DNA of 64,000 nt from the NCBI RefSeq assembly GCF_015234305.1, contig NZ_JADGMI010000003.1, positions 481,884-545,883 of the forward strand, given 5' to 3'. This DNA is from Superficieibacter sp. 1612_C1 (lineage in GTDB: Bacteria > Pseudomonadota > Gammaproteobacteria > Enterobacterales > Enterobacteriaceae). Shown one piece after another: positions 9,226 through 17,910 of this stretch. Below the pieces are notes generated by a model that searched no databases, had not been told where the DNA came from, and worked only from the letters and a program-made list of their open reading frames with translations. The number at the start of each line of letters is the position of its first letter. Position 1 is the first letter of the stretch. A program made the position numbers and the translations under genes.

Positions 9226-10158
9226 TCACGCCTGACGATTAAGGTAATCACCGGTGGATAAAACCACGGAATCCAGGTAAAGGAAAACGCGTCGGTTAGC
9301 GCCCGTTTCAATAAAGAACACCGGATTAAGCAAACCGGTAATGCCTTTATATTCTGGTGCCAGCGTTGGTTGTTTTCCGCGGAGATCCATAACTTTATCC
9401 ATGCACTGTAATTCCACATATTCTCTGCGGGATACGTCCACCGTTAAACGCATATACATCCAGTTAATTTTATCATCGGCTTCATTAGCGACCAGATCCT
9501 GATGCCCGTCTTCAACCCACTGAAAACCATCGGCGGACCCGTCAGCCTGGCGCTGCCCATACCACTGGCTGTCAACGCCAACCTTATGCCAGCCGTCGTG
9601 GCCATAATTCCAGCGGCGGTGATCGACACCCTCATTAACCCGGAAATATTGCCAGCGCTTAATATATTCGCCATCGGCGCTGTTGACATAGCGTACCCCC
9701 GGCATCCAGCGGTTTTGCTGGCTTTGCAGATCGATAAAACAGCCAAAGGCACGCACGTCGCGGTCGCCAAGCCCGGCCACCGAAGGCTCCGGCGTGAAGG
9801 TAAACCAGGCTTCCAGCTGGAGCAAATGCAGGCTGCCGGGAACCGCCATACGTTTAATCGCCAGCCCCATGCTGCCCGGCGCGGGCGGCTGGTCGATGGG
9901 CGCGCTATTGGCCCGGGTCGTCAACTTTAGGGAGCGGCTACCGCTCATCGCGCCGTGCGTTCCCATCATTGGAAACGTGGCGGAGGAGAGCATTGTCGGC
10001 CCCCAGTGAATAAGATCGATTTCTTCCGAATGCGGCGCAAAACCGGCTTTAACAAAATTAGGTCGCAGATCTAACCAGCCACAATGGCCATAATTAAAAT
10101 TATCAAAGGTAATTATATTCTTAAGCGGTAAATACTTAGAGAGCGCGTAATCGGTCAT
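9226..10158 (-). CDS. Unrecognised 310-residue beta-rich protein in the GntR/MFS module
   Basis: No family can be named with confidence. The protein has no signal peptide and no membrane helix, so it should be cytosolic. It is rich in Trp, Tyr, His and Asp (DNFNYGHCGWLDLRPNF, WGPTMLSSATFPMMGTHGAMSGS, RRWNYGHDGWHKVGVDSQWYG) and appears mostly beta strand, as in jelly-roll sugar-binding or lyase folds. Aromatic and His/Asp clusters could form a ligand pocket. It is first in the unit 310-aa gene, 111-aa gene, MHS carrier, and lies downstream of gntR across a 278-base gap with operator-like sites. An enzyme or binding protein for the imported metabolite is inferred only from context. Confidence 0.78.
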   Translation of the reverse strand: MTDYALSKYLPLKNIITFDNFNYGHCGWLDLRPNFVKAGFAPHSEEIDLIHWGPTMLSSATFPMMGTHGAMSGSRSLKLTTRANSAPIDQPPAPGSMGLAIKRMAVPGSLHLLQLEAWFTFTPEPSVAGLGDRDVRAFGCFIDLQSQQNRWMPGVRYVNSADGEYIKRWQYFRVNEGVDHRRWNYGHDGWHKVGVDSQWYGQRQADGSADGFQWVEDGHQDLVANEADDKINWMYMRLTVDVSRREYVELQCMDKVMDLRGKQPTLAPEYKGITGLLNPVFFIETGANRRVFLYLDSVVLSTGDYLNRQA

Positions 10159-10384
10159 AGGCCATCTCTTATAATGAATACAGGGCTGCCCTTCGCTTAA
10201 AAAAAAGCGAATTCGCCAAAGAAAAAAGTAACAGGGAAAACATTATTCAGGACGATATTAATGGCGCATAATATGACTCTCCAGATGATCGGCTAAACCG
10301 GGGAAGGCGATAAAATGAGCTTAATAGAAGTTTTTGCCAGCGGTAAAGGCGCTCAGGTGCAGAGTGTGAGGCGGGGCACATAAT

Positions 10385-10427
10385 TGGTCAGTCAACTTGG
10401 CGGTTAACGTCATTTTTGGCCTGACCA
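10385..10427. promoter_or_regulatory. Pair of GntR-type operator candidates between gntR and its target genes
   Basis: Two copies of a quasi-palindrome of form TGGNCNGNCCA are seen: TGGTCAGTCAA (10385-10395) and TGGCCTGACCA (10417-10427), 32 bp apart (about three helical turns). They lie just past the gntR stop and about 230-270 bases upstream of the 310-aa gene. The same motif occurs twice in front of gntR. FadR-subfamily GntR proteins typically bind short palindromes of this kind. Confidence 0.6.
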
Positions 10428-10436
10428 ATAATGGCA

Positions 10437-11195
10437 TTACAGCGATTTTTTGTTATCCAGCGGTGTGGAAGTGAACAGGTAACCGTCAAAATCCGCAGCG
10501 GAGATGTCCGCCAGCGTCAGCATTTTGTTCTTCACGTTTTCTATATGTTGCCACATCGCCTGTTTTGCGGCGGCGGCGTCGCGATGCTGGATAGCTTGCA
10601 GAATACGCAGCCGATCCTCAAACCACGCCCAGCGCGCGCTAAAATCGCTGGTATCGTGATGATGATTCTGCCACATGCCGGAACGGTGACGCAGCTTCCA
10701 GCTTTCCTGCACAATGGCGACCAGCGCCGCGTTTTGTGTCGCCATAGCGACCAGATAATGAAAATGCTCATCGGTATCGTCAGCAATGGTGCCAGAAGAG
10801 AGCTGCACGCGTTCCAGTTCAACGGCTTTACGCAGTTCAACGATGTCATTTTTAGTGGCCTGGAGAGCGGCAAATCCGGCGATTTCACTCTCCAGAAGCT
10901 GCCGGGCCTGTAGCAGTTCAAAAACGCCGCAGTTCACGCTATCCGATTCAGGTGCCGGTGACGATACGGCATCAGGAGAAGCAGGAAGAACATACACGCC
11001 GGACCCTTTGCGTATTTCCACGCATCGCTCCAGCTCAAGGAGGATCAGCGCTTCTCTTACCACGCTGCGACTGACGCTGAACTGGGCCGCGATATCGCGC
11101 TCCGCCGGGAGTTTATCCCCCGCTTTGAACACACCCTGCTGGATGGCATCGCGTAATTTTTGCCCTATCTCCTGATATAATCTCATTTCTGTCAC
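10437..11195 (-). CDS. GntR-family regulator, FadR/UxuR subfamily
   Basis: The 252-residue protein has an N-terminal winged helix (about 5-75: LYQEIGQKLRDAIQQG, AGDKLPAERDIAAQFSVSRSVVREAL, EIRKGSGVYVLP) and a C-terminal all-helical FCD ligand domain (about 95-230) with the Asp/His pattern DEHFHYLVAMATQN that often binds metal and a carboxylate or sugar acid. The listed start is GTG at 11195; an ATG three codons inside (11186) is an equal alternative, and neither has a strong ribosome site. Operator-like palindromes flank the gene on both sides, suggesting autoregulation plus control of the downstream three-gene unit. The ligand is unknown. Confidence 0.88.
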   Translation of the reverse strand: MTEMRLYQEIGQKLRDAIQQGVFKAGDKLPAERDIAAQFSVSRSVVREALILLELERCVEIRKGSGVYVLPASPDAVSSPAPESDSVNCGVFELLQARQLLESEIAGFAALQATKNDIVELRKAVELERVQLSSGTIADDTDEHFHYLVAMATQNAALVAIVQESWKLRHRSGMWQNHHHDTSDFSARWAWFEDRLRILQAIQHRDAAAAKQAMWQHIENVKNKMLTLADISAADFDGYLFTSTPLDNKKSL

Positions 11196-11215
11196 GCTCG
11201 CTTAGACGTAAAATG

Positions 11216-11248
11216 TGGACCGACCAAAAGCCATTTGTGGTCTGTCCA
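11216..11248. promoter_or_regulatory. Pair of GntR-type operator candidates upstream of gntR
   Basis: TGGACCGACCA (11216-11226) and TGGTCTGTCCA (11238-11248) match the same TGGNCNGNCCA pattern seen downstream of gntR. Their starts are 22 bp apart, about two helical turns. They sit 20-50 bases upstream of the gntR start, where a repressor would block its own promoter. Confidence 0.65.
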
Positions 11249-11321
11249 CTTCGCTTTCTTCATCATCGCAAATTATCACGATAATAGCCAATACGAGACG
11301 TGCCGTTGCAAAGAGAGGGAT

Positions 11322-11351
11322 ATAAAAAAGCCCGGCACATAAGGCCGGGCC
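11322..11351 (-). terminator. Rho-independent terminator of proP
   Basis: Read on the minus strand, a 7-bp GCCCGGC/GCCGGGC stem (11350-11344 with 11336-11330) is followed by a run of six T. It lies about 20 bases after the proP stop codon. Confidence 0.85.
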
Positions 11352-11372
11352 CAGTTAATAAGGCGTTGTCCC

Positions 11373-12875
11373 TCAGTCGTTAATCACCGGGTGCTGCTGC
11401 ACCAGACGAGAACGTTTCTCCTGAAGATCGGCAATTTCTTTGTCGATATCTTCAATTTTCTGCTCAATGTTATCGTGATGCTCCTGAAGAATTTCCTTCG
11501 CTTCCTGGAGGTCAGACGCCGCAGGGGTAGCGCCTTTCAGAGGCAGATTCGCGGTTTCCTTCATGGTCAGGCCGGTAATCAAACCAATCGCCGCGACGAC
11601 CATCAAATAGTACGCTGGCATCATCAGGTTCTGCGTGCTTTCCACCAGCCAGGCGGCCAGCGTCGGCGTCAGACCGGCAACCAGGATCGAGATATTAAAC
11701 GAGCTGGCGAGCGCACTGTAACGCAGGTGCGTTGGGAACATCGCTGGCAGCGTAGAGGCCATCACCCCGGTGAAGCAGTTAAGCACCACGGCCAGGATCA
11801 GCAGGCCGGCAAAAATTAAGCCGAGGACGTTACTGTTGATCAGGATGAACGCCGGGATTGCCAGCGCAAATAGCGCAATACTGCCCAGCAGCACGAAAGG
11901 ACGACGGCCAAAACGGTCACTCAGCAGCCCCATAACAGGCTGAACAAACAACATGCCGATCATGATGGCGATAATAATCAGCACCCCATGATCTTCCGAA
12001 TAGTGCAGGTTATGCGACAGGTAGCTCGGCATGTAGGTAAGCAGCATGTAATAGGTCACGTTGGTCGCGATGACCAGACCAATACAGGTCAGCAGGCTGC
12101 GCCAGTGTTTAGTGGCGATCTCTTTAAAGGACACTTTCGGACCTTCCTGGAGCCCCTGGCGATCGCCCTGTTCAAGCTTATCAACATGCTGCTGGAATGC
12201 CGGTGTCTCTTCCAGCGCATGACGCAGATAGAGACCAATCAGACCCAGCGGTAGCGCCAGGAAGAACGGAATACGCCAGCCCCAGTCAAGGAAGTTATTT
12301 TCACCCACAATGGCCGACAGCAGCACCACGATCCCTGCCCCGAGCACAAACCCGGCGATGGACCCGAAGTCCAGCCAACTGCCCATAAACCCACGTTTAC
12401 GGTCGGGAGAGTATTCGGCCACAAAGATGGACGCGCCGGTGTATTCCCCGCCGACCGAGAACCCCTGCGCCATCTTACAGAGCAGCAGTAAGATCGGAGC
12501 CCAGATGCCAATCGATTCATAGGAAGGTATCAGGCCGATACAGAAGGTACTGACCGACATGATAATAATGGTGATAGAGAGTATCTTTTGCCGACCGTAT
12601 TTGTCGCCAAGCATCCCGAAGAACAGGCCGCCCAGCGGGCGAATCAGGAAGGGAACGGAGAAGGTCCCGAGCGCGGCGATCATCTGCACGCTGGGGTTGG
12701 CGTCCGGGAAAAAGACTTTACCCAACGCATAAGCGACAAAGCCATAAACGCCGAAATCAAACCACTCCATCGCGTTACCGAGCGAAGCCGCGGTAATCGC
12801 TTTACGCAGTTTGGCATCATCAATGATGGTGACATCGCGCAGGGTGATTGGCTTTACTTTTTTCCTTTTAAGCAT
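11373..12875 (-). CDS. proP: Osmoprotectant:H+ symporter ProP
   Basis: At 500 residues this is the ProP length, with 12 MFS helices and the MHS signature (AMEWFDFGVYGFVAYALGKVFF near residue 40; FLIRPLGGLFFGMLGDKYGR near 85). ProP imports proline, glycine betaine and ectoine at high osmolality. The long cytosolic C-terminus ends in an acidic/basic heptad stretch (about 455-495, HHDNIEQKIEDIDKEIADLQ) which in E. coli forms the antiparallel coiled coil tuning the osmotic set point. The gene lies downstream of crfC-yjcZ on the same strand as in E. coli, with 284 bases between for its own promoters, and has its own terminator. Confidence 0.96.
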   Translation of the reverse strand: MLKRKKVKPITLRDVTIIDDAKLRKAITAASLGNAMEWFDFGVYGFVAYALGKVFFPDANPSVQMIAALGTFSVPFLIRPLGGLFFGMLGDKYGRQKILSITIIIMSVSTFCIGLIPSYESIGIWAPILLLLCKMAQGFSVGGEYTGASIFVAEYSPDRKRGFMGSWLDFGSIAGFVLGAGIVVLLSAIVGENNFLDWGWRIPFFLALPLGLIGLYLRHALEETPAFQQHVDKLEQGDRQGLQEGPKVSFKEIATKHWRSLLTCIGLVIATNVTYYMLLTYMPSYLSHNLHYSEDHGVLIIIAIMIGMLFVQPVMGLLSDRFGRRPFVLLGSIALFALAIPAFILINSNVLGLIFAGLLILAVVLNCFTGVMASTLPAMFPTHLRYSALASSFNISILVAGLTPTLAAWLVESTQNLMMPAYYLMVVAAIGLITGLTMKETANLPLKGATPAASDLQEAKEILQEHHDNIEQKIEDIDKEIADLQEKRSRLVQQHPVIND

Positions 12876-13159
12876 AGTTATCCTCGTTAACTTTCGCCCT
12901 GAATGAGCAACGCAAACGCATCGTCAACCTTTGACGACGGCGGTTGTTCGCGAGCGGTGCTTCATGATCGTCAATCCACACTTCAAGCGTAGCAGGTTTA
13001 CTTATGCTGGCTGACCAAAGCCTGCATAACCAAACGCATTCACGCCATGAATAATACATCTACCCTACCAGCGTTTAAAAACGTGATCAACTTCACGAAA
13101 TTCAGCCGGGTACGTTAACGGGGATTATCGTGCAGCGAAAAAAAAGAGGAGAAGCGCCC

Positions 13160-14047
13160 TTACGCCACGGTGAAAAAATTCTCCTCCTGAAAGATTTCAT
13201 CGACCATTGCCACGGCCAGTCGCATGGCTGAACATAGTCTCGGCATCCCCAGCGCGATAGTCTGCCAGGTCTGCGTGACCGACCAGCTCACCGGGTGCCG
13301 CTCGCTGTCGCAGGCGCTGCCAAGCCAGCACAACATCTCTTTATGATCCATCGGTGCGGGAGTTACCGGCGTGCTCAGCCATTGATGATAAAAATGACGG
13401 GTGGCGGGCGCGGCGTTAATGCTTTGTGCCAGATACTGAGTGGCCGTCGCGCGTAAATTATCCATCAGCAGCGCTTTCGCCTCCCCGGTTGCCAGGCGGC
13501 AGGCATCGCCGAACGCTCCCCAGCGCAGCTCTTCCAGCGCGACGAAACAGCGGCCCGCCAGCGACCAGCCGCTGTAGCTTCCTGCATGCCAACGGGTAAA
13601 AACTTGCTCACTATGTTCGCCAGCCTGCACCATCAGACCGCGCCGGGATAATGCACGCTGTTTATGTTCTGCACGGCGGAGAAAACGCTCCCCCGTGGTG
13701 GCATAAAGTTGCAGCACGCCGGGCGTCTCATTGCCCTTCTGTTGCAGAATATGCAGATGGTGTCCCATTTTAGTTAACGCTAGATACCCCGGATCCAGCG
13801 TGCTGGCCAGCTTATCCGCCAGCCCCACCCGCATCGCCGGATTTTCACTGAGCGCATCCACCATTGACCAGGATCGGAGTTGTGCCTGAGCCATAATGTC
13901 ATTCATTAAACGTTCGCGAAAACGTAACTGCTGAGGGGCAATTGCCGTCTGCCGGGGGTTATCAATCCCCAATACCAGTTCGACGATAAATTTTGCATGA
14001 ACAGATTCAAGCGGGCGCGCGGGCCCATCCAGCAATGGCGTATTCAT
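13160..14047 (-). CDS. yjcZ: YjcZ family protein paired with CrfC
   Basis: The 295-residue product matches E. coli YjcZ in length and position. It begins MNTPLLDGPARPLESVHAKFIVELVLGIDN and is mostly helical, with no signal peptide or membrane helix. Its ATG overlaps the crfC stop by four bases (ATGA), so the pair is translationally coupled. Function is poorly known; the strict pairing with a dynamin-like GTPase suggests a partner or modulator. The weak diversity-free C-terminus ends QEENFFTVA. Confidence 0.9.
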   Translation of the reverse strand: MNTPLLDGPARPLESVHAKFIVELVLGIDNPRQTAIAPQQLRFRERLMNDIMAQAQLRSWSMVDALSENPAMRVGLADKLASTLDPGYLALTKMGHHLHILQQKGNETPGVLQLYATTGERFLRRAEHKQRALSRRGLMVQAGEHSEQVFTRWHAGSYSGWSLAGRCFVALEELRWGAFGDACRLATGEAKALLMDNLRATATQYLAQSINAAPATRHFYHQWLSTPVTPAPMDHKEMLCWLGSACDSERHPVSWSVTQTWQTIALGMPRLCSAMRLAVAMVDEIFQEENFFTVA

Positions 14048-16386
14048 GGGTTTTCAGCCGCAAAAAGAGTTTGAATATCGTCGCGCAGCAAACGCGCGTC
14101 CTCCTGGATCCAACGCACGGTGGTCAAACTGTGTTGCAGTTGCTGACGCAAGGCCTTAACCGTCGATTCACGCTGCTGACGCAAGGCCAGGCTGTCCTGC
14201 AAACTGTTTTGTAATCCGCTCAGCGTGTGTGAAAATTCATTGAAAAAGGCATTCATTGCCGACGAGACGGAAAGCTCCACTTGCGTGGTAACGGTGGTGA
14301 TGAGCTGCGTATAAAAATCATCAACTTGACGGGTCAGTTTTTCCTCCAGCGCGGTAAGGTCGATGACATAGCGCGTGGTGGAGATAACATAATCATCCCA
14401 GCCCCAGTTGGGATTATTCAGCCAGCGCGACACCGCTTCGCGCATGCCAGAGGTCCGCGTCGGCGCGTCACCGTCGTTATCTTCGGCAACAATGACGTCG
14501 TTAAATAATTGCGGCGCATTGAAACTCACGCTGCTCGTCTGAAACGCAGGCAGAGCGATCCGCACGCTAAAACCGGACTGACTGAGTTCTTGTTTGACCC
14601 GTTGTTCGATGGGCCGCAGCGTATCGTTGAGCGTGCGCGTCAGGGTGGATTCTAACTGGCTAAAACGTGACGTTAACTCGCGTGATGCCGTTTCTTGTGC
14701 CGCCGTCAGCGTGGTTTCACAGGCCATCCGAACTTTACTCAGCATAATCTGCGCCTGGCTTTCGTTACTCAACACCAGCTGCTTGTGTCCAGTCTCATTA
14801 TCCTGACGGAAATCGCCATGACTGAGGCTCATCAGGCTAAGCAAGCGCATGGGCCTGAAACTCTCTTCAATCTCACGCCGGGTCTCACACTGCTGGCTGG
14901 CAGCAAAATCGGTCACCGTGGCGAGCAACTGCTCAACTTCATGGTTGATCTCATCCCGCACGCCTTCGTGCTTCAGCCGTAATTGCGCCATATCCTCTTC
15001 CAGTAGCGTAATGCTACGCTGCAACTCCTCGAAGGTGACTGTCAGTCCCTGATGGCGGAACTCAAGATATTCCCGGGCGCTTTGCCCGTAGTTCAGTAAT
15101 TTATGCGAGGCTGAGCGCAGGGCATAGAGAGACGCGTTGGCGTGCGCGGCATGCAGCAGGCTGACGATCGGCAGTCCGAAAAGCGAGTCCTCCCACAGCA
15201 GATCGGCGGCATGGTGGATGTGTTCAATATCATCCAGATCGGCAGTACGCCAGCGCCGCCCGAGCGCCGCCTCGGCAAAATCCTGCACCCAGCGTTGTTC
15301 ATCCGGATTGGGCAGCTTGCCGTGTGTTGTCAGCTCGTAACGTGCGCGATTGGCCAGATAACCCCACATGGAAGAGACCGGGAAGATCTGTCCCGGCGCA
15401 ATCAGTCCTTTCATCAGCGTACCGGAGATGAGCGCCCGCACCTGCTCTGCATCGTCGCTATTACGATCCTTTTGATCGAACTTATTCACCAGGGCATAGA
15501 GCGGGACAGATTTACCCACCGTAGAGATCGCCTGGCGCACCTCGTGATCCGAAATCGATTTGAGCTGGGTGTAGTCCATCACCGCCAGCACTGCTGAGGC
15601 GCGCGCCAGTTGCTCATTAAGCATTTTTTGCAGGTGTGGCTGTCCGGCCTCATTCGGTCCCGGCGTATCCAGCAACGTCAGTTGACCCGGATGGGTTTCC
15701 AGCCCGGATAAATGAATAAACTCAACTTCAATTACCGGGATATGCTCAATCGCGGCATAATCAGAGAAGGGAAAATCAACGTTTAACGCTCGTGATAGTC
15801 TGACGAGGTCATTGAGGCTTTTTAGAAAGTGAAAAATAGGTTCGGCACCCAGATAATGTTTTTCAAATGCCACGCCGTTAATAATACTTTCTAATAACAA
15901 CGCCATATCTTTATCGATTTCAAGATGTTGAGCCAGAGTTTCCCGCTCAACCTGTCTCAGGCTCCCCTGTAGCTCATGCATCAGCTTTTCAATGGGAGCA
16001 ACATGCGAGAAATGCAAAATAGGCTCTTTCTGCCCTGAAGTATGTCGAATGAGCGTGGGTAATGCCGTCATCGGACGATTACGATTAGGTAAAACCTCCG
16101 TACCGACAATAGCGTTAATGGTGGTGGATTTACCTGCTTTCATTGTGCCGATAATCGCCAGTACCATTTCCAGGCGGGTAATTTTACGTAATTCGTTATT
16201 TAATGCGGCTTGCTGAGCGTCCACACCTCGCGCACTAAAATGGTGCTGATCCTGGCTACCATTAATAGTAGGCTCGCCATCCACAAGCTCGGGAAGCGGA
16301 ATTTTTATCGCCTGCAAATGATGCTGCGCAAGCTGTAACAGGCGTTCAGCTTCCTGGCTTAATTCATAGATTGTCTGTGTGTACAT
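14044..16386 (-). CDS. crfC: Dynamin-like clamp-binding GTPase CrfC
   Basis: At 780 residues this is close to E. coli CrfC (YjdA, about 740). The GTPase motifs are intact: G1 GTMKAGKST (80-88), the switch region PMTALPTLIRHT, G3 LLDTPGPNEAG near 247 and G4 NKFD near 302. The second half is long helical bundle typical of dynamin stalks. In E. coli CrfC helps keep sister replication forks together and binds the DNA-polymerase sliding clamp through an N-terminal motif. Here the equivalent segment (about residues 30-55) reads differently and no clear Gln-x-x-Leu-type clamp motif is visible. The C-terminal half also diverges from what I recall of E. coli. It leads the crfC-yjcZ unit. Confidence 0.93.
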   Translation of the reverse strand: MYTQTIYELSQEAERLLQLAQHHLQAIKIPLPELVDGEPTINGSQDQHHFSARGVDAQQAALNNELRKITRLEMVLAIIGTMKAGKSTTINAIVGTEVLPNRNRPMTALPTLIRHTSGQKEPILHFSHVAPIEKLMHELQGSLRQVERETLAQHLEIDKDMALLLESIINGVAFEKHYLGAEPIFHFLKSLNDLVRLSRALNVDFPFSDYAAIEHIPVIEVEFIHLSGLETHPGQLTLLDTPGPNEAGQPHLQKMLNEQLARASAVLAVMDYTQLKSISDHEVRQAISTVGKSVPLYALVNKFDQKDRNSDDAEQVRALISGTLMKGLIAPGQIFPVSSMWGYLANRARYELTTHGKLPNPDEQRWVQDFAEAALGRRWRTADLDDIEHIHHAADLLWEDSLFGLPIVSLLHAAHANASLYALRSASHKLLNYGQSAREYLEFRHQGLTVTFEELQRSITLLEEDMAQLRLKHEGVRDEINHEVEQLLATVTDFAASQQCETRREIEESFRPMRLLSLMSLSHGDFRQDNETGHKQLVLSNESQAQIMLSKVRMACETTLTAAQETASRELTSRFSQLESTLTRTLNDTLRPIEQRVKQELSQSGFSVRIALPAFQTSSVSFNAPQLFNDVIVAEDNDGDAPTRTSGMREAVSRWLNNPNWGWDDYVISTTRYVIDLTALEEKLTRQVDDFYTQLITTVTTQVELSVSSAMNAFFNEFSHTLSGLQNSLQDSLALRQQRESTVKALRQQLQHSLTTVRWIQEDARLLRDDIQTLFAAENP

Positions 16387-16898
16387 GGTTAAAGTCTTCC
16401 CTTAACGCAAATTTTATTGGTTTTATTTGTCAGACTTTTTATTACCAATTTTAGATTTCTATAATTTTTATATGGCAAATAGTTTTAACGCCATAATACC
16501 CGTTGGCATTAGCTAATATATTTTTTTGACGCTGAATGAGCAATACATAGCATACTCCTCAAACGACAGGAAAATGTTCAGCGTAGCTCATTTTTAATAA
16601 ACAGCTGGATATATCTGACCACGCGCAGAGGCAGTGGTAGCTGGCAAGAAATCGCACTCTTATTGGGGAAAAGGCGTAGCTTCACCATATCTGAAATAGT
16701 TAAGGGTAGCAATTTCCGGCCATAAAAATTCTCTTTAGTCGAGGAACGTCTCTTCGCAGCGGCTAACCGCCGCATAAAGATCCAACAATAGCAGCAACAA
16801 AAGTATGGAATTTAGGGTATAATCGCCGCCTTTTCCGGTAAAATGCCGGGTTTTTCTGGCTAACTGCCAGTTTTGCAAGCACTTATGAGGATCACAAC
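16387..16898. other. Intergenic region between divergent crfC and yjdM
   Basis: This 512-base AT-rich stretch holds promoters for both genes. A TATAAT at 16818-16823 lies 76 bases before yjdM and is a plausible -10 on the plus strand, though its -35 is poor. No convincing small gene, repeat or known RNA was found; short open frames here lack ribosome sites. Confidence 0.5.
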
Positions 16899-17234
16899 AT
16901 GCAACTTCCCCATTGCCCACAATGCAATTCCGAATACACCTATGAAGATAACGGTATGTTCATCTGCCCGGAATGCGCCCATGAATGGAACGACGCCGAG
17001 CCCGCACAGGATCACGACCAGCTGATCGTCAAAGACGCCAATGGCAACCTGCTGGCGGATGGTGATAGCGTGACGGTGGTGAAAGATCTGAAAGTGAAAG
17101 GCAGCTCTTCAATGCTGAAGATCGGCACCAAAGTGAAAAATATCCGCCTGGTTGAAGGCGATCACAACATTGATTGTAAAATCGACGGTTTTGGCCCGAT
17201 GAAGCTGAAATCAGAGTTTGTGAAAAAGAACTGA
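16899..17234 (+). CDS. yjdM: Zinc-ribbon protein YjdM (PhnA family)
   Basis: The 111-residue protein is almost identical in layout to E. coli YjdM (formerly PhnA). It has an N-terminal zinc ribbon ([21 protein letters not shown], four Cys within residues 5-25) and a C-terminal PhnA beta-barrel ([18 protein letters not shown] to the end). Despite the old name it is not a phosphonoacetate hydrolase, and its role is uncertain. AGGATCACAAC gives a reasonable ribosome site. In E. coli it sits beside the phn operon; here only phnH remains next to it. Confidence 0.95.
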   Translation: MQLPHCPQCNSEYTYEDNGMFICPECAHEWNDAEPAQDHDQLIVKDANGNLLADGDSVTVVKDLKVKGSSSMLKIGTKVKNIRLVEGDHNIDCKIDGFGPMKLKSEFVKKN

Positions 17235-17440
17235 TCCTCAGGGCGGGCACACCCTGTCCGCCTGATACCTTCCTTCTACTCTTCATCTCCCGTTCACGCC
17301 GCCGTAACGAAATTGTCATCTAAAACCGTCACGATGAATGTGCCTCTCAGCAGGCTACATCTAATAATGATCTCGTCACCGTGCCGTAAAATCGCCAGCC
17401 AGCCGGAATGACTTTTAACTCTACCTGGCGGAGATAATGT

Positions 17441-17902
17441 ATGACCCTACAAACCGCGTTTACCCTGCCCGCGCAGACCACCCCGCCAGGCTCCCGTCGC
17501 TTAATGAAAGCCCTGAGCGAGCCGGGCGTGATTATTTCGCTCGACCATCCGCTCGATCTCGCTACGGCAAATCGACTGATGGCGCTTGCCGGTAGCGATA
17601 CTCCTGTCTGGTTACCCGCTACCGCCAGTCATCATGTCGTGCAGCAGAATTTGCGCTTTGGCGGTAACGCCATGTTGATTTTAGACGTTGCCAGCCTCAG
17701 CGGTGGGCATATGCTGCGACTGACCGGAAGTGGTATCGCAGAGGAGCGCATGGTCGCGCCAAAACTGCCGACGTGCTTACTGCATGAGTTGATGGAACGC
17801 CCTTTGTCAGCGCCACTGGGTATCGATCTGATCCTGACGAGCGGCGAACGACTGATGGCGATCCCACGCGCTACCTGTGTTGAAACGGGTGGCACAAAAT
17901 AA
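17441..17902 (+). CDS. phnH: Orphan, internally shortened PhnH (C-P lyase core subunit remnant)
   Basis: The 153 residues match E. coli PhnH at both ends: [22 protein letters not shown] and TPVWL, then [21 protein letters not shown] and [19 protein letters not shown]. PhnH is normally about 194 residues. About 35-40 residues between NLRF and the ASLSGG segment are missing, in frame, plus a few near residue 37. PhnH works only in the PhnG-H-I-J core of carbon-phosphorus lyase, and no other phn gene lies between yjdM and rpiB. This is probably a decaying remnant of a deleted phn operon, although the frame is intact and GGAGATAATGT precedes the ATG. Function without partners is doubtful. Confidence 0.8.
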   Translation: MTLQTAFTLPAQTTPPGSRRLMKALSEPGVIISLDHPLDLATANRLMALAGSDTPVWLPATASHHVVQQNLRFGGNAMLILDVASLSGGHMLRLTGSGIAEERMVAPKLPTCLLHELMERPLSAPLGIDLILTSGERLMAIPRATCVETGGTK

Positions 17903-17910
17903 TGGTGATG

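Noticed and set aside
9226-9419. Longer start (9419) for the 111-residue protein
   Set aside because: It would overlap the upstream 310-residue gene by almost 200 bases, whereas ATG 9215 has GAGG upstream and fits operon spacing.
17302-17332. PHO-box-like repeats upstream of phnH
   Set aside because: CCGTAAC and TTGTCAT are 11 bp apart but the first half-site is poor, and a third CCGTCAC is out of phase (13 bp). This is too weak to call a PhoB site.
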